This document shows, piece by piece, positions 1-7,608 of a stretch of DNA of 36,419 nt. The notes below the pieces were generated by a model. That model did not search any database, was not told the origin of the DNA, and worked only from the letters and a program-made list of their open reading frames with translations. The position numbers were made by a program, and so were the translations under genes. Origin of the DNA: Scatacola_A faecigallinarum (GTDB taxonomy: Bacteria > Pseudomonadota > Alphaproteobacteria > RF32 > CAG-239); contig DVOM01000020.1 of NCBI GenBank assembly GCA_018713605.1, positions 1 to 36,419 on the forward strand, read 5' to 3'. Position 1 is the stretch's first letter. Each line of letters starts with the position of its first letter.

Positions 1-600
1 AACTGCCATATCCGGGAAAGCGTGAACGTTCCCTATTACTGCGAAAAATACTGGGACGACTGTCCTTCCAAATGTGAAGTTGCCGCCGCCGACAACTGTA
101 TCAACCGTACCGCCGTCAGCGCCCCTTATTACTGTGAAAAGTACTGGGACGATTGTCCGAGCAAGTGTCAGGTCGCTTCCGGCGACAACTGCCGGAACCG
201 GAGCGACAACAGCTGTTCTTACGGCTGCCAGTCCTATTGGGGCGATTGTTCTTCCAAGTGCCAGACCTGTTATGCCGACAACTGTCGGAACCAAACGGCG
301 GTTTCGGTGCCGGCCAATGCCCACTGCACGTCCTACTATTCCGACTGTTCCTCCAAATGTTCTGCCTGGAGCTGTGACTCAGGTTATAACCAATCCGGGG
401 CAAGCTGTGTTCAGGAAAAGAAAACCTGTGCCGATTACGGGTACTCTTCGGTAATTAAAAACGTCCGGCTTTGGACATGTTTACCAATGTACGTCAATGA
501 TCTGAAATGCTATGAATGTACTCCTAACTCATCTATTGATACATGTACGCCTTATTTTGACAAAACAACAGGGCGTTGGGTACAATGTTCAATCAAATAA
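1..600 (+). CDS. Cysteine-rich repeat protein, 5' end outside the window
   Basis: The reading frame is open from base 1, so the true start lies upstream; a GTG at 22 is in frame but has no convincing ribosome site. The protein is built of short repeats of the form YYCEKYWDDCPSKC followed by DNCxNR, spaced about 30 residues apart. They then change to CSYGCQSYWGDCSSKC and a terminal region with further paired cysteines. Regular CxxxC and CxxxxxC spacing suggests disulfide-stapled repeats in an exported protein, although no signal peptide can be seen because the N-terminus is missing. The repeats at residues 65-130 closely match repeats near the C-terminus of the convergent gene at 678-2213, so the two are paralogues. 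No enzyme motif is visible. A surface or extracellular structural role is inference. Confidence 0.8.
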   Translation, partial: NCHIRESVNVPYYCEKYWDDCPSKCEVAAADNCINRTAVSAPYYCEKYWDDCPSKCQVASGDNCRNRSDNSCSYGCQSYWGDCSSKCQTCYADNCRNQTAVSVPANAHCTSYYSDCSSKCSAWSCDSGYNQSGASCVQEKKTCADYGYSSVIKNVRLWTCLPMYVNDLKCYECTPNSSIDTCTPYFDKTTGRWVQCSIK

Positions 601-604
601 CAAA

Positions 605-628
605 AAAGCCCCTCTTCTGAGGGGCTTT
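605..628. terminator. Bidirectional intrinsic terminator
   Basis: A perfect 10-bp stem (AAAGCCCCTC / GAGGGGCTTT) with a TTCT loop lies between two convergent genes. It carries an A-run on one side and a T-rich tract on the other, so it can end both the cysteine-rich gene on the plus strand and the one on the minus strand. Confidence 0.85.
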
Positions 629-677
629 CTCAATTACTGTAGCAGCCTTAAACGTTAATAAATATGCTTTTCTGTTG

Positions 678-2213
678 TCAGTAAGCACATTTCATGCACT
701 GATAACCATTGGGATTTTGCGCCGCAGTACAACATTTTGTACAAATGCTTCCGGCTTCCGTTCTGGTCGCCTTAAATCCGTAACTGCAGCTGCAGCCGTC
801 AGACTTGCTGTAGCCGGCCGGACATAGGTCGCTAAGTATTTTTGTACAAGAGCTTCCGGATTTTGTATAGCCTGAGTTGCAAGACCAACTGCTGATTTTC
901 GAAGAACAGTCGGAGAAGTAAGAACAGCTTGCGTTGCTCGGACAACTGGAGATAACTGCCGTTCTGTTGTGGCAGTTGTCGGCATAGCAGGTCTGGCACT
1001 TGGAAGAACAGTTCGAATAATAGCTCTGGCAGCCATAAGAACAGCTTTGGTTGGTTAAACCGTCACAAGGATCAGTCGGCTCAGGTTCCCGATTGCACTC
1101 TGTACATTGACCGCAGGATCCGTAGGAAGCACACCCCAGCGATCCGCAGCTGAGCCCGGTAACGCCGGCGCAAGGGTCATCTGGCTCCTGATTGCAGGAA
1201 GTGCAGACGGAAGAACAGCAGGACGTCGACGACGAATAACTCGCGCAGCCGAGGGAACCGCAGCTTACACCGCTCGGACAGCTGGTGCCGGCACACGGAT
1301 CGGTTTCAATCTTGTCGCAGGAAACCGAACAGTAACCGTTGCGGTAGTCGCCGTAACAGGGACCGTAATCACTGCCGCAGGAATACGGAAAGTGGTCGCT
1401 TTCGCAGTATGTGCTGCAACGGGAACTGTCCGCCGAACAAACGCTTCCTTCACAATACTGCCAGCTGCCGCCGCAGTCATAATATCCCGGGCACGGATCA
1501 CAGTCCTTGGCCTTGTAACAGGTGTTGCCGCATTCGTTCGTCGTGGTGTCATAACATTCGGATGTTGCCGATGAGGTATAGCCCGACGGACATGAACTGT
1601 CGCATTTCTTGCAGCTTTGGCCGCACTCGTTGGTGCCGACCGCCGTGCCGGAATAAGACGTGCTGCTGCCGCTCGGACAGGCACTGTTGCAGTTGTAACA
1701 GGTTGTGCCGCATTCCGTGGTTGAGGCAACGGAACCGGTATAGTTTTTAGAACCCGAAGGACACGTGTCGGAACAGCACTTTTTGCAGGTATAGCCGCAT
1801 CCGTCTTCGCCGACGTCCTCTCCCGTACAGTCGGGGGATGAGTTCGCAGGACAGGCGGATTGGCAGCAGGTTTTGTAATTGTGGTTATAGGGACAGTCGC
1901 CGCCGACCAAAGGGCGCCAACCGGAAGCACATGAGGAAACGAAACCTTCGTTTTGACACTGGCGGACGGTGTCCATGTCATAACTTTCGCCGCTGCCGCC
2001 GGTCGCATAGTTGCTTTCGCTGCCGCAGTCGCCGACACCGAGGAAACAGACGCCGGCAGTCTTATAGGCTTTGTCAGGTTGTTCAAACTGAAAGGCGGGC
2101 TTTGGTTCGGGTGTGCTTGTGTGTGTCGGTAAAATGTCGGAGGCAATGGTTAGCTTAGGGAACATAAGAGCCGTTCCGGAAAGCAAAGAGAACAGTAAAA
2201 CGGATTTCTTCAT
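678..2213 (-). CDS. Secreted cysteine-rich repeat protein
   Basis: A 511-residue protein with a clear signal peptide: MKK, a hydrophobic stretch to about residue 20, then a small-residue cleavage region near IAS-D. The mature protein is extremely rich in Cys, Ser, Gly and Tyr. It contains several repeat types: units of about 30 residues with SCPSG and a CGxxCxxC core (residues 115-230), units of the form DPCAGxxCGSLGCASY (about 300-380), and CSYGCQSYYSNCSSKC with CYADNC (about 395-420). The last type is shared with the protein at 1-600. A good ribosome site (GAGG) precedes the ATG. No catalytic motif is seen, so a disulfide-rich extracellular or cell-surface protein is the best description. 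The repeat number probably varies by recombination. Confidence 0.85.
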   Translation of the reverse strand: MKKSVLLFSLLSGTALMFPKLTIASDILPTHTSTPEPKPAFQFEQPDKAYKTAGVCFLGVGDCGSESNYATGGSGESYDMDTVRQCQNEGFVSSCASGWRPLVGGDCPYNHNYKTCCQSACPANSSPDCTGEDVGEDGCGYTCKKCCSDTCPSGSKNYTGSVASTTECGTTCYNCNSACPSGSSTSYSGTAVGTNECGQSCKKCDSSCPSGYTSSATSECYDTTTNECGNTCYKAKDCDPCPGYYDCGGSWQYCEGSVCSADSSRCSTYCESDHFPYSCGSDYGPCYGDYRNGYCSVSCDKIETDPCAGTSCPSGVSCGSLGCASYSSSTSCCSSVCTSCNQEPDDPCAGVTGLSCGSLGCASYGSCGQCTECNREPEPTDPCDGLTNQSCSYGCQSYYSNCSSKCQTCYADNCHNRTAVISSCPSNASCSYFSDCSSKISSWSCNSGYTKSGSSCTKILSDLCPAGYSKSDGCSCSYGFKATRTEAGSICTKCCTAAQNPNGYQCMKCAY

Positions 2214-2400
2214 AGTATCACCTCACGACAAATGTTGACCAAAGCCCGCAGGGCGGACAGGTGAGGAGATATGGGAAAGACGGGCAAGACAAGACGAAAC
2301 GGGGACAGCTAAAACGGAAAACGGCTAATCTCCGCGCTTATCCTTAAATATCTGCACATACCCGCAGGCGGTTCTCCGCCGCGGCATAACATCCACACCT
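2214..2400 (-). promoter_or_regulatory. Long structured 5' leader of the cysteine-rich gene
   Basis: The predicted transcript starts near 2400 on the minus strand, leaving about 187 nt before the ATG. A strong hairpin, CCGCGGCGG-AGAA-CCGCC(U)GCGG, occupies 2362-2384. A 27-codon upstream frame with two Cys codons runs from 2392 down to 2309 on the minus strand, preceded by AGGTG. I do not recognise an RNA family. The remaining gap up to 2570 holds an imperfect hairpin at about 2474-2505 but no convincing plus-strand promoter for the Bat operon. Confidence 0.45.
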
Positions 2401-2406
2401 GTAGAT

Positions 2407-2435
2407 AATATAACGCGGATTAGAATAAAAGTCAA
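2407..2435 (-). promoter_or_regulatory. Sigma-70-type promoter for the cysteine-rich gene
   Basis: On the minus strand, TTGACT (plus 2430-2435) and TATATT (plus 2407-2412) are separated by exactly 17 bp, placing the start near 2400. Confidence 0.6.
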
Positions 2436-2570
2436 CCATTCTTGAAACCGGTTTTATTTTTCGCTAACGACATTGAGTGAGCCGTAAGAAGATTTCTTTA
2501 ACTCAGTGAAACAAGGCTTGATATTTAGCTTATAAAACCCTAAATTTAAGGGATGAAACAGGAGAGGCTG

Positions 2571-3023
2571 ATGATGGACAATTTACCGGAATTGCGTGAC
2601 ATACATATTCCCGACGGCGTTTCGGCTTTTCCGCCGGCCTATGGCTGGTGGGTGGTTTTGGCCGGTGTCGTTGCTCTGTTTCTTCTGGCCGAACTGTTCC
2701 TGATTCTGCGCCGAGCCAGTAAAAAGCTTTATGCGCGCCGCCTGTTGAAAAACATAACTTCTTCTTCGCCTGTCAATGCCGCGGTACAGATGTCCGAAAT
2801 TCTCCGTCGCATCTGCGTTTACAAATATCCCGAAGCTGCGGCTTTGAGCGGCCGTGCCTGGATTGAGTTTCTGAATGCGCATGCCGGGACCGCTCTTTCC
2901 GGACAAGCGGCCGAACTTTTGATTAATGCGCCGTATGTCCCCGCAGACGCCGAAAGTTATCATTCGGCCGACTTGGAGGCGCTGCGTCGTTTTTGCTATG
3001 TCTGGATTGGAGAAAACCTATGA
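2571..3023 (+). CDS. DUF4381 membrane protein of the Bat operon
   Basis: A small protein with an LRDIHIPDGVSAFPPAYGWW motif near the N-terminus, typical of DUF4381. It has one transmembrane helix at about residues 25-45 and a basic cytoplasmic segment followed by a helical domain. An upstream ATG at 2553 is in frame, but AGGAG at 2560-2564 fits the ATG at 2571 or 2574 far better. DUF4381 genes normally sit beside batA in operons encoding a MoxR AAA+ ATPase and von Willebrand A proteins, as here. Its stop codon overlaps the next start (ATGA), indicating translational coupling. The biochemical function is not established; a membrane adaptor for the Bat complex is inference. Confidence 0.85.
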   Translation: MMDNLPELRDIHIPDGVSAFPPAYGWWVVLAGVVALFLLAELFLILRRASKKLYARRLLKNITSSSPVNAAVQMSEILRRICVYKYPEAAALSGRAWIEFLNAHAGTALSGQAAELLINAPYVPADAESYHSADLEALRRFCYVWIGENL

Positions 3024-4024
3024 ATCATTTTGCTTATCCGCAAATGTTCTGGCTGCTGCTCCTGCCGTTTTTGTTTCGTGCGGTGTTGCCTGCTGTCAAA
3101 GGTCTGCATGGCGATGCTCTGCGTGTGCCTTTTATTGGCGATTTGGTCAAAATCAATCTTAAATCCGGCGGCCTCTGGGGGCGTTCAACCGAAAATCCGG
3201 ACCGGATTTCCCTGCCTCTGATACTGCTTTATCTTGTTTGGGCGCTGCTGGTTGCCGCGGCGGCGCGTCCGCAATGGGTCGGCGAACCGGTGCGGATAAA
3301 AAACTACGGCCGCGACATTCTGATGGTTATGGATATCTCCAATTCCATGCAGGAACCCGATTTTGCGCTTCGCGGCCGGCGTATTGACCGCCTGACCGCC
3401 GTCAAATTGGTCGCTTCCGATTTTATCCGCAAGCGCACCGACGACCGTATCGGACTGGTGTTGTTTGGCACCCGCGCTTATCTACAGGCGCCGATAACCT
3501 ATGACAAGAAGTCGGTCGAGGAAATTCTAAAAACCATGGACGCGGGCATGGCCGGCGATTCGACCGCTATCGGCGACGCGCTGGGACTGGCGCTGAAAAC
3601 GCTCAAGGACAGCCCGAACAAAGACAAAAAAGTCATTATCCTGTTAACCGACGGTGAAAACAATGACGGTGCGCTTACGCTGCCTCAGGCCATAAATCTG
3701 GCCCGGGAAGAAGGCGTCAAAGTCTATACCATCGGCGTCGGTTCGGACATGAGCCAGTCGTTTTTCGGCTTTGGCATGCTGGGCAGCCGGCCGGGACTGG
3801 ATGAAGCCAGTCTGCGGAAAATTGCCGACGAAACCAAGGGTACCTATTTTCGTGCCAAAGATACCTCGTCGCTGGTGCGGATTTATGACGCGATAGACAA
3901 ACTGGAACCCGGTCTCAATGAAAACCAGTTTGTTCAGGAAACCCGGGAGCTTTATTATCTGCCGTTGCTGGCGGCGTTGCTTCTGGCGTCGGTTGTGGCG
4001 TTTCAGACAAGGAGGGCGGCCTGA
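3020..4024 (+). CDS. batA: BatA-like von Willebrand A membrane protein
   Basis: A 334-residue protein starting at the ATG that overlaps the previous stop codon; an earlier TTG at 2993 is less likely. An N-terminal membrane segment (about 8-22) is followed by a second one (about 64-82), a VWA domain (about 95-290) and a C-terminal helix (about 312-330), the usual BatA layout. The metal-ion adhesion site is intact: D105-x-S107-x-S109, a Thr in GDSTAIGDAL and an Asp in LLTDGENN. BatA proteins are thought to form an inner-membrane, periplasm-linked complex with BatB and BatD that acts with a MoxR ATPase in stress tolerance or protein maturation. The partners downstream support the assignment. Confidence 0.92.
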   Translation: MNHFAYPQMFWLLLLPFLFRAVLPAVKGLHGDALRVPFIGDLVKINLKSGGLWGRSTENPDRISLPLILLYLVWALLVAAAARPQWVGEPVRIKNYGRDILMVMDISNSMQEPDFALRGRRIDRLTAVKLVASDFIRKRTDDRIGLVLFGTRAYLQAPITYDKKSVEEILKTMDAGMAGDSTAIGDALGLALKTLKDSPNKDKKVIILLTDGENNDGALTLPQAINLAREEGVKVYTIGVGSDMSQSFFGFGMLGSRPGLDEASLRKIADETKGTYFRAKDTSSLVRIYDAIDKLEPGLNENQFVQETRELYYLPLLAALLLASVVAFQTRRAA

Positions 4025-5772
4025 TGGAAGAGTTTTTCCGCGATTTTCATTTTCTGCGTCCGTGGTATTTGCTGCTGTTGTTTCTGCCGCTGCTGTTTTA
4101 CTGGAAGTTTTTTCGCGGTGTCAGAAACAAGTCTTCCTGGGAGGCTGTCTGCGACAAACGGCTGCTTGATTTTTTGCTTGTCCGGGGCAGTTCGGCGCAG
4201 CGCCGGGCGGTTTCATATCTGGCTTTTGCCGGTTTTGTCGGTGCGGTGCTGGCACTGAGCGGCCCGGTCTGGCAGAAAAAGGAAGTTCCCGATTTGGCGC
4301 CGGAGAATCCGGTCATGCTGCTCTTGAACATGTCGACCGACATGGCGGCCAGAGACCTTACGCCCAACCGCCTGACCCGCGCCAAGTTCGAGATTTCCGA
4401 TTTGCTGAAACTTCTGCGAAACGTTCAGGCCGGTCTGATTGTTTATACCCGCGAACCTTTTTTGATTACGCCGATAACCGAAGACCTGGGGCTGATTGAA
4501 AATCTGCTTCCTGCCGTCGTTTTCAATATTATGCCGGCCAATGGCGACCGGTTGGACCGAGCCGTTGCGCTGGCGGTCGAAAAATTTCAGAATGCGCAGT
4601 ACGCTTCCGGCAGCATTGTCGTTTTCACTTCCGACGTCGGCGAACGTTTTGATTTGGCGCTGGAAGAGGCCGAAAAGGCCAAAGCGGCGGGCTATGTGCT
4701 TAATGTGGTTGCCGTGTCGCCGCAGATTCCCGAAAAGCTGAAGCTGCTTGCCGCCGCAGGCGGCGGCGTCTGTGTCGGCAGCGGTACGGCAGGCGTAGAG
4801 CAGATTGCCCGTGAAATCGAAAAGACAATCAGCGACGAGCTCAAAATCAGCGAAAACCTGCGTTCGGACTGGGACGATTTCGGCTATTTTCTGCTTATAA
4901 TTCCGCTGGTCTGCTGCCTGTATTTCTTTCGCCGGGGAATTCTGGTTCTGGCTTTTGTGCTTGGCGGTACGGTTTCGGCGCAGGCCGGATTTTTCCTCAA
5001 CAACAATCAGGAAGGGCTGAGAGCTTATGGCGGCGGCGATTATCAGGCCGCGGCGCAAAAGTTTGAGGACAGCCGCTGGAAAGCGGCCGCGCTTTACAAG
5101 GCCGGAAACTATGAAGAGGCTTTTCGCGAATTTTCAAAAAACGGCGATGCCGAAGCGCTGTACAATCAGGGCAATGCGCTGGCCAAAAGCGGAAAAATCG
5201 AAGAAGCCGTTAAAAAATATGAAGAGGTTCTGCAAAAAGAACCCGGCCATGAAGATGCGAAATTCAATCTTGAATATCTGAAACGACAGCAGGAACAGCA
5301 AAATCAACAGCAGCAAAATCAGGATAAGCAGGAGCAGCAGAACCAACCGCAAAGCCAGCCGCAAGGCGGTGCGGAAGACGATCGGCAGCAGGGGCAGAAG
5401 CAACAGCCGCAGGAGAATCAGTCTCAGGGACAGCAAAACGGTTCTGAAAATCAGCAGACCGATGATAAAGACGGACAAAGCCGTCAGGAACAGCCGCAGG
5501 CTGCCGAAGGACAACAGGACGAGCAGAATGATTCGAAACAATCCGGACTTCGGGAAGACGAAAAGACCGGCGACCGCCGCCGGGACGCCGAAAAACAATC
5601 CGAAGAACAGAAATCGGCCGCCGCTGAGTTGCAAAAAGGCGATGAAAACGCCAAATACGATGAAGAGGTTCAGGCGCGCGCACAGCAATACCGCGACATC
5701 CCCGAAGATGCCGGCGGTCTGCTCCGGGCGTTTATTCAAAAAGAATACCGCAAAAACAGATATAAGGAATGA
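4024..5772 (+). CDS. BatB-BatC fusion: VWA domain plus TPR and Gln-rich tail
   Basis: Starts at an ATG overlapping the batA stop (TGATG) after a strong AGGAGG site. Residues 1-80 carry two membrane helices, residues 95-275 form a VWA domain, and helices follow at about 286-318. TPR-like repeats span about 330-420 and end in NQGNALAKSGKIEEAVKKYE. A long Gln/Glu/Asn-rich low-complexity tail (about 420-560) precedes a short conserved C-terminus. This corresponds to BatB fused to the TPR protein BatC. The metal site is degenerate: the expected DxSxS is N102-M-S-T-D106 and the TxxG-type threonine is not obvious, so metal-dependent ligand binding may be lost, unlike in the neighbouring BatA. The stop overlaps an ATG for batD. 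Confidence 0.88.
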   Translation: MEEFFRDFHFLRPWYLLLLFLPLLFYWKFFRGVRNKSSWEAVCDKRLLDFLLVRGSSAQRRAVSYLAFAGFVGAVLALSGPVWQKKEVPDLAPENPVMLLLNMSTDMAARDLTPNRLTRAKFEISDLLKLLRNVQAGLIVYTREPFLITPITEDLGLIENLLPAVVFNIMPANGDRLDRAVALAVEKFQNAQYASGSIVVFTSDVGERFDLALEEAEKAKAAGYVLNVVAVSPQIPEKLKLLAAAGGGVCVGSGTAGVEQIAREIEKTISDELKISENLRSDWDDFGYFLLIIPLVCCLYFFRRGILVLAFVLGGTVSAQAGFFLNNNQEGLRAYGGGDYQAAAQKFEDSRWKAAALYKAGNYEEAFREFSKNGDAEALYNQGNALAKSGKIEEAVKKYEEVLQKEPGHEDAKFNLEYLKRQQEQQNQQQQNQDKQEQQNQPQSQPQGGAEDDRQQGQKQQPQENQSQGQQNGSENQQTDDKDGQSRQEQPQAAEGQQDEQNDSKQSGLREDEKTGDRRRDAEKQSEEQKSAAAELQKGDENAKYDEEVQARAQQYRDIPEDAGGLLRAFIQKEYRKNRYKE

Positions 5773-5777
5773 AAAAT

Positions 5778-7577
5778 ATGAGGAAGATTATCAGCATTTT
5801 GGTTTTCGGCATATTTTTTTATGCCGAAGCTTTTGCTCAGACGCTGGTTGCCAAAACCAGTCGTACCGATTTGCCGGAGGGCGAGGCTTTTCTGCTGACG
5901 TTGGATTATGACGGCAGCGATGCGTCTGTGCTGGAGCTGGGCGTTCTGGATAAGGATTTTACCATTTATTCGGTAACCAATTCCTATCAGACCAATATCG
6001 TCAACGGTCAGGTTTCGCAGCAGCGCCAGTGGCAGATTGGTTTGGTTCCGAAGGGCGTTGCCGGAACCGCGGTTACCGTTCCGCCGATTAAATTGGGAAA
6101 TGTCCAGAGCAATCCGGTTCAGTTGCGGATTCTTGACGCTCAGAATCTGGCGCATCCCGACAATTCGGACAACCCGGGCTATCAGGCGCCGCAGCGGGGG
6201 CCTCGTTTCGCCGTCAAAGGAGATGTCGACGACAAAAATCCTTATGTTCAGCAGCAGATAAACTATACGCTGACCCTTTATGATGCCGGCGGCCTTCAGG
6301 GCGGCGAGCCGGAGTTTATCGACGACGGCAGCAACAGCTGGCTGATAAGAAGTCTCGGTGAACCGGAAATCAACAGTAAGGTTGTCAACGGCCGCAGTCT
6401 GCGCGAAATCAAATTCCGTTATGCCATGTTCCCGCAAAAAAGCGGCCGGCTCAAGACCCCGGTTATTCGTTTTAACGGCTATTACCTGACACAGGGCGGC
6501 CGCGGTTCGGATCCGTTCGAGGAAATTTTCGGCGGTTCGCTTTTTGATGCCGGCGTCGGTTTCGGCAGCATGTTTGCCACCCGTAACCCGGTTGTGCTGA
6601 AGACCAAACCGATAGAAGTTAATGTGCGGCCGATACCTCCGGCCAACAACGGCAATTGGTGGCTGCCTGCCGAAAGCGTTAAGCTTTATGCCGAATGGAG
6701 CCCGCAGCGGCCGGTTTTCAAAGTCGGCGAGGCAGTCAGCCGTACGGTTTATCTTAAAGCCGTCGGCGTGGTCGAAAATCAGCTGCCGGACATTAAATTC
6801 CGCGATGTCGCCGGTTTAAAGCAGTACCCGGAAAAACCGGTTGCCCAGAATGCGGTTGAAAACAGTCAGGTCGTCGCCGTCAAAAAAACCGCCAACGTCT
6901 ATATTCCCGATAAGGCCGGCAATATTGCCGTACCCGAGATTTCGGTCGATTGGTTCAATGTCAGAACCGGCCGGATGGAACGTGCCGTGCTGCCGGCGGC
7001 AAATATTCAGGTGCAGCCCGGTAATGTGTCGGTTGCCGCACAGCCGCAGACAATGGAGCCGGACATGAACCGGCGCGGCGAAATTCTGGCCGACAGTGCC
7101 GAAGAGGCGGTCGAAACCGTAGCTGCGGAACTTCCGGTGTCGCCGGAAAACCGTTTCAGTGCCTACTATGTTGCAATTGCCGCCTTTATTCTCGGGCTGG
7201 CTGTCAGTTGGCTGTTGTTCCGTTCTCCGGCAAGGGAACGGGCAAAACCGGCGGAAAAACCGGGGTTGCGCGACAGCCGCAGAGCGGTCGTCCGCTGTGC
7301 GAAGGAAAGTGATCTCCGCGGCTTGCGCGACGCATTGCTCAACTGGGCGGCGGAAAAGTTTAAAAATCGCCGCATAACCAACATGAGCGATATTGTCCGT
7401 GCCGTAAACGTCGAAGATTTCGAAAAGCAGATAGATATTTTGACCGCGGAGCTTTACGGTAAAGGCAGCGATACATGGAACAGCGCCGCTTTTATTAAGG
7501 CATTTGAAAAGGCCGATGCGTTGAAGCCGAAAGATAAGGCCGCGGACAAACCGTTGCCGGGTCTTTATAAAAACTGA
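5778..7577 (+). CDS. batD: BatD-like periplasmic protein
   Basis: A protein of about 600 residues with a signal peptide ending in AEAFA-Q, a large beta-rich periplasmic region with Ig-like character (about 20-450), and one membrane helix at about 455-475. A cytoplasmic helical tail follows. This is the standard BatD (oxygen tolerance) layout. An ATG at 5769 overlaps the previous stop, but AAGGA lies directly against it; the same site is well placed for the ATG at 5778, which I prefer. BatD is the probable periplasmic partner of the two VWA proteins upstream. It ends the operon just before a strong terminator. Confidence 0.88.
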   Translation: MRKIISILVFGIFFYAEAFAQTLVAKTSRTDLPEGEAFLLTLDYDGSDASVLELGVLDKDFTIYSVTNSYQTNIVNGQVSQQRQWQIGLVPKGVAGTAVTVPPIKLGNVQSNPVQLRILDAQNLAHPDNSDNPGYQAPQRGPRFAVKGDVDDKNPYVQQQINYTLTLYDAGGLQGGEPEFIDDGSNSWLIRSLGEPEINSKVVNGRSLREIKFRYAMFPQKSGRLKTPVIRFNGYYLTQGGRGSDPFEEIFGGSLFDAGVGFGSMFATRNPVVLKTKPIEVNVRPIPPANNGNWWLPAESVKLYAEWSPQRPVFKVGEAVSRTVYLKAVGVVENQLPDIKFRDVAGLKQYPEKPVAQNAVENSQVVAVKKTANVYIPDKAGNIAVPEISVDWFNVRTGRMERAVLPAANIQVQPGNVSVAAQPQTMEPDMNRRGEILADSAEEAVETVAAELPVSPENRFSAYYVAIAAFILGLAVSWLLFRSPARERAKPAEKPGLRDSRRAVVRCAKESDLRGLRDALLNWAAEKFKNRRITNMSDIVRAVNVEDFEKQIDILTAELYGKGSDTWNSAAFIKAFEKADALKPKDKAADKPLPGLYKN

Positions 7578-7578
7578 T

Positions 7579-7608
7579 AAAAAAGCTCCCCGGAAGAGGG
7601 GCTTTTTT
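7579..7608. terminator. Bidirectional terminator between batD and the M16 protease
   Basis: An A6-GC-rich-T6 hairpin (AAAAAAGCTCC / GGGGCTTTTTT, one G-T pair) around an 8-nt loop lies between converging genes and overlaps the last codon of the minus-strand gene. Confidence 0.8.

Noticed and set aside
2325..2423. A 99-nt inverted element (CTAATC...GATTAG) that could be a small stable RNA such as 6S or SRP RNA
   Set aside because: The outer arm overlaps a good minus-strand promoter, it is too short for 6S RNA, and it lacks the SRP RNA core motifs. Only the inner hairpin is kept as part of the leader.
2993..3019. TTG start for BatA inside the DUF4381 gene
   Set aside because: ATG 3020 has a GGAG site and the usual ATGA overlap.
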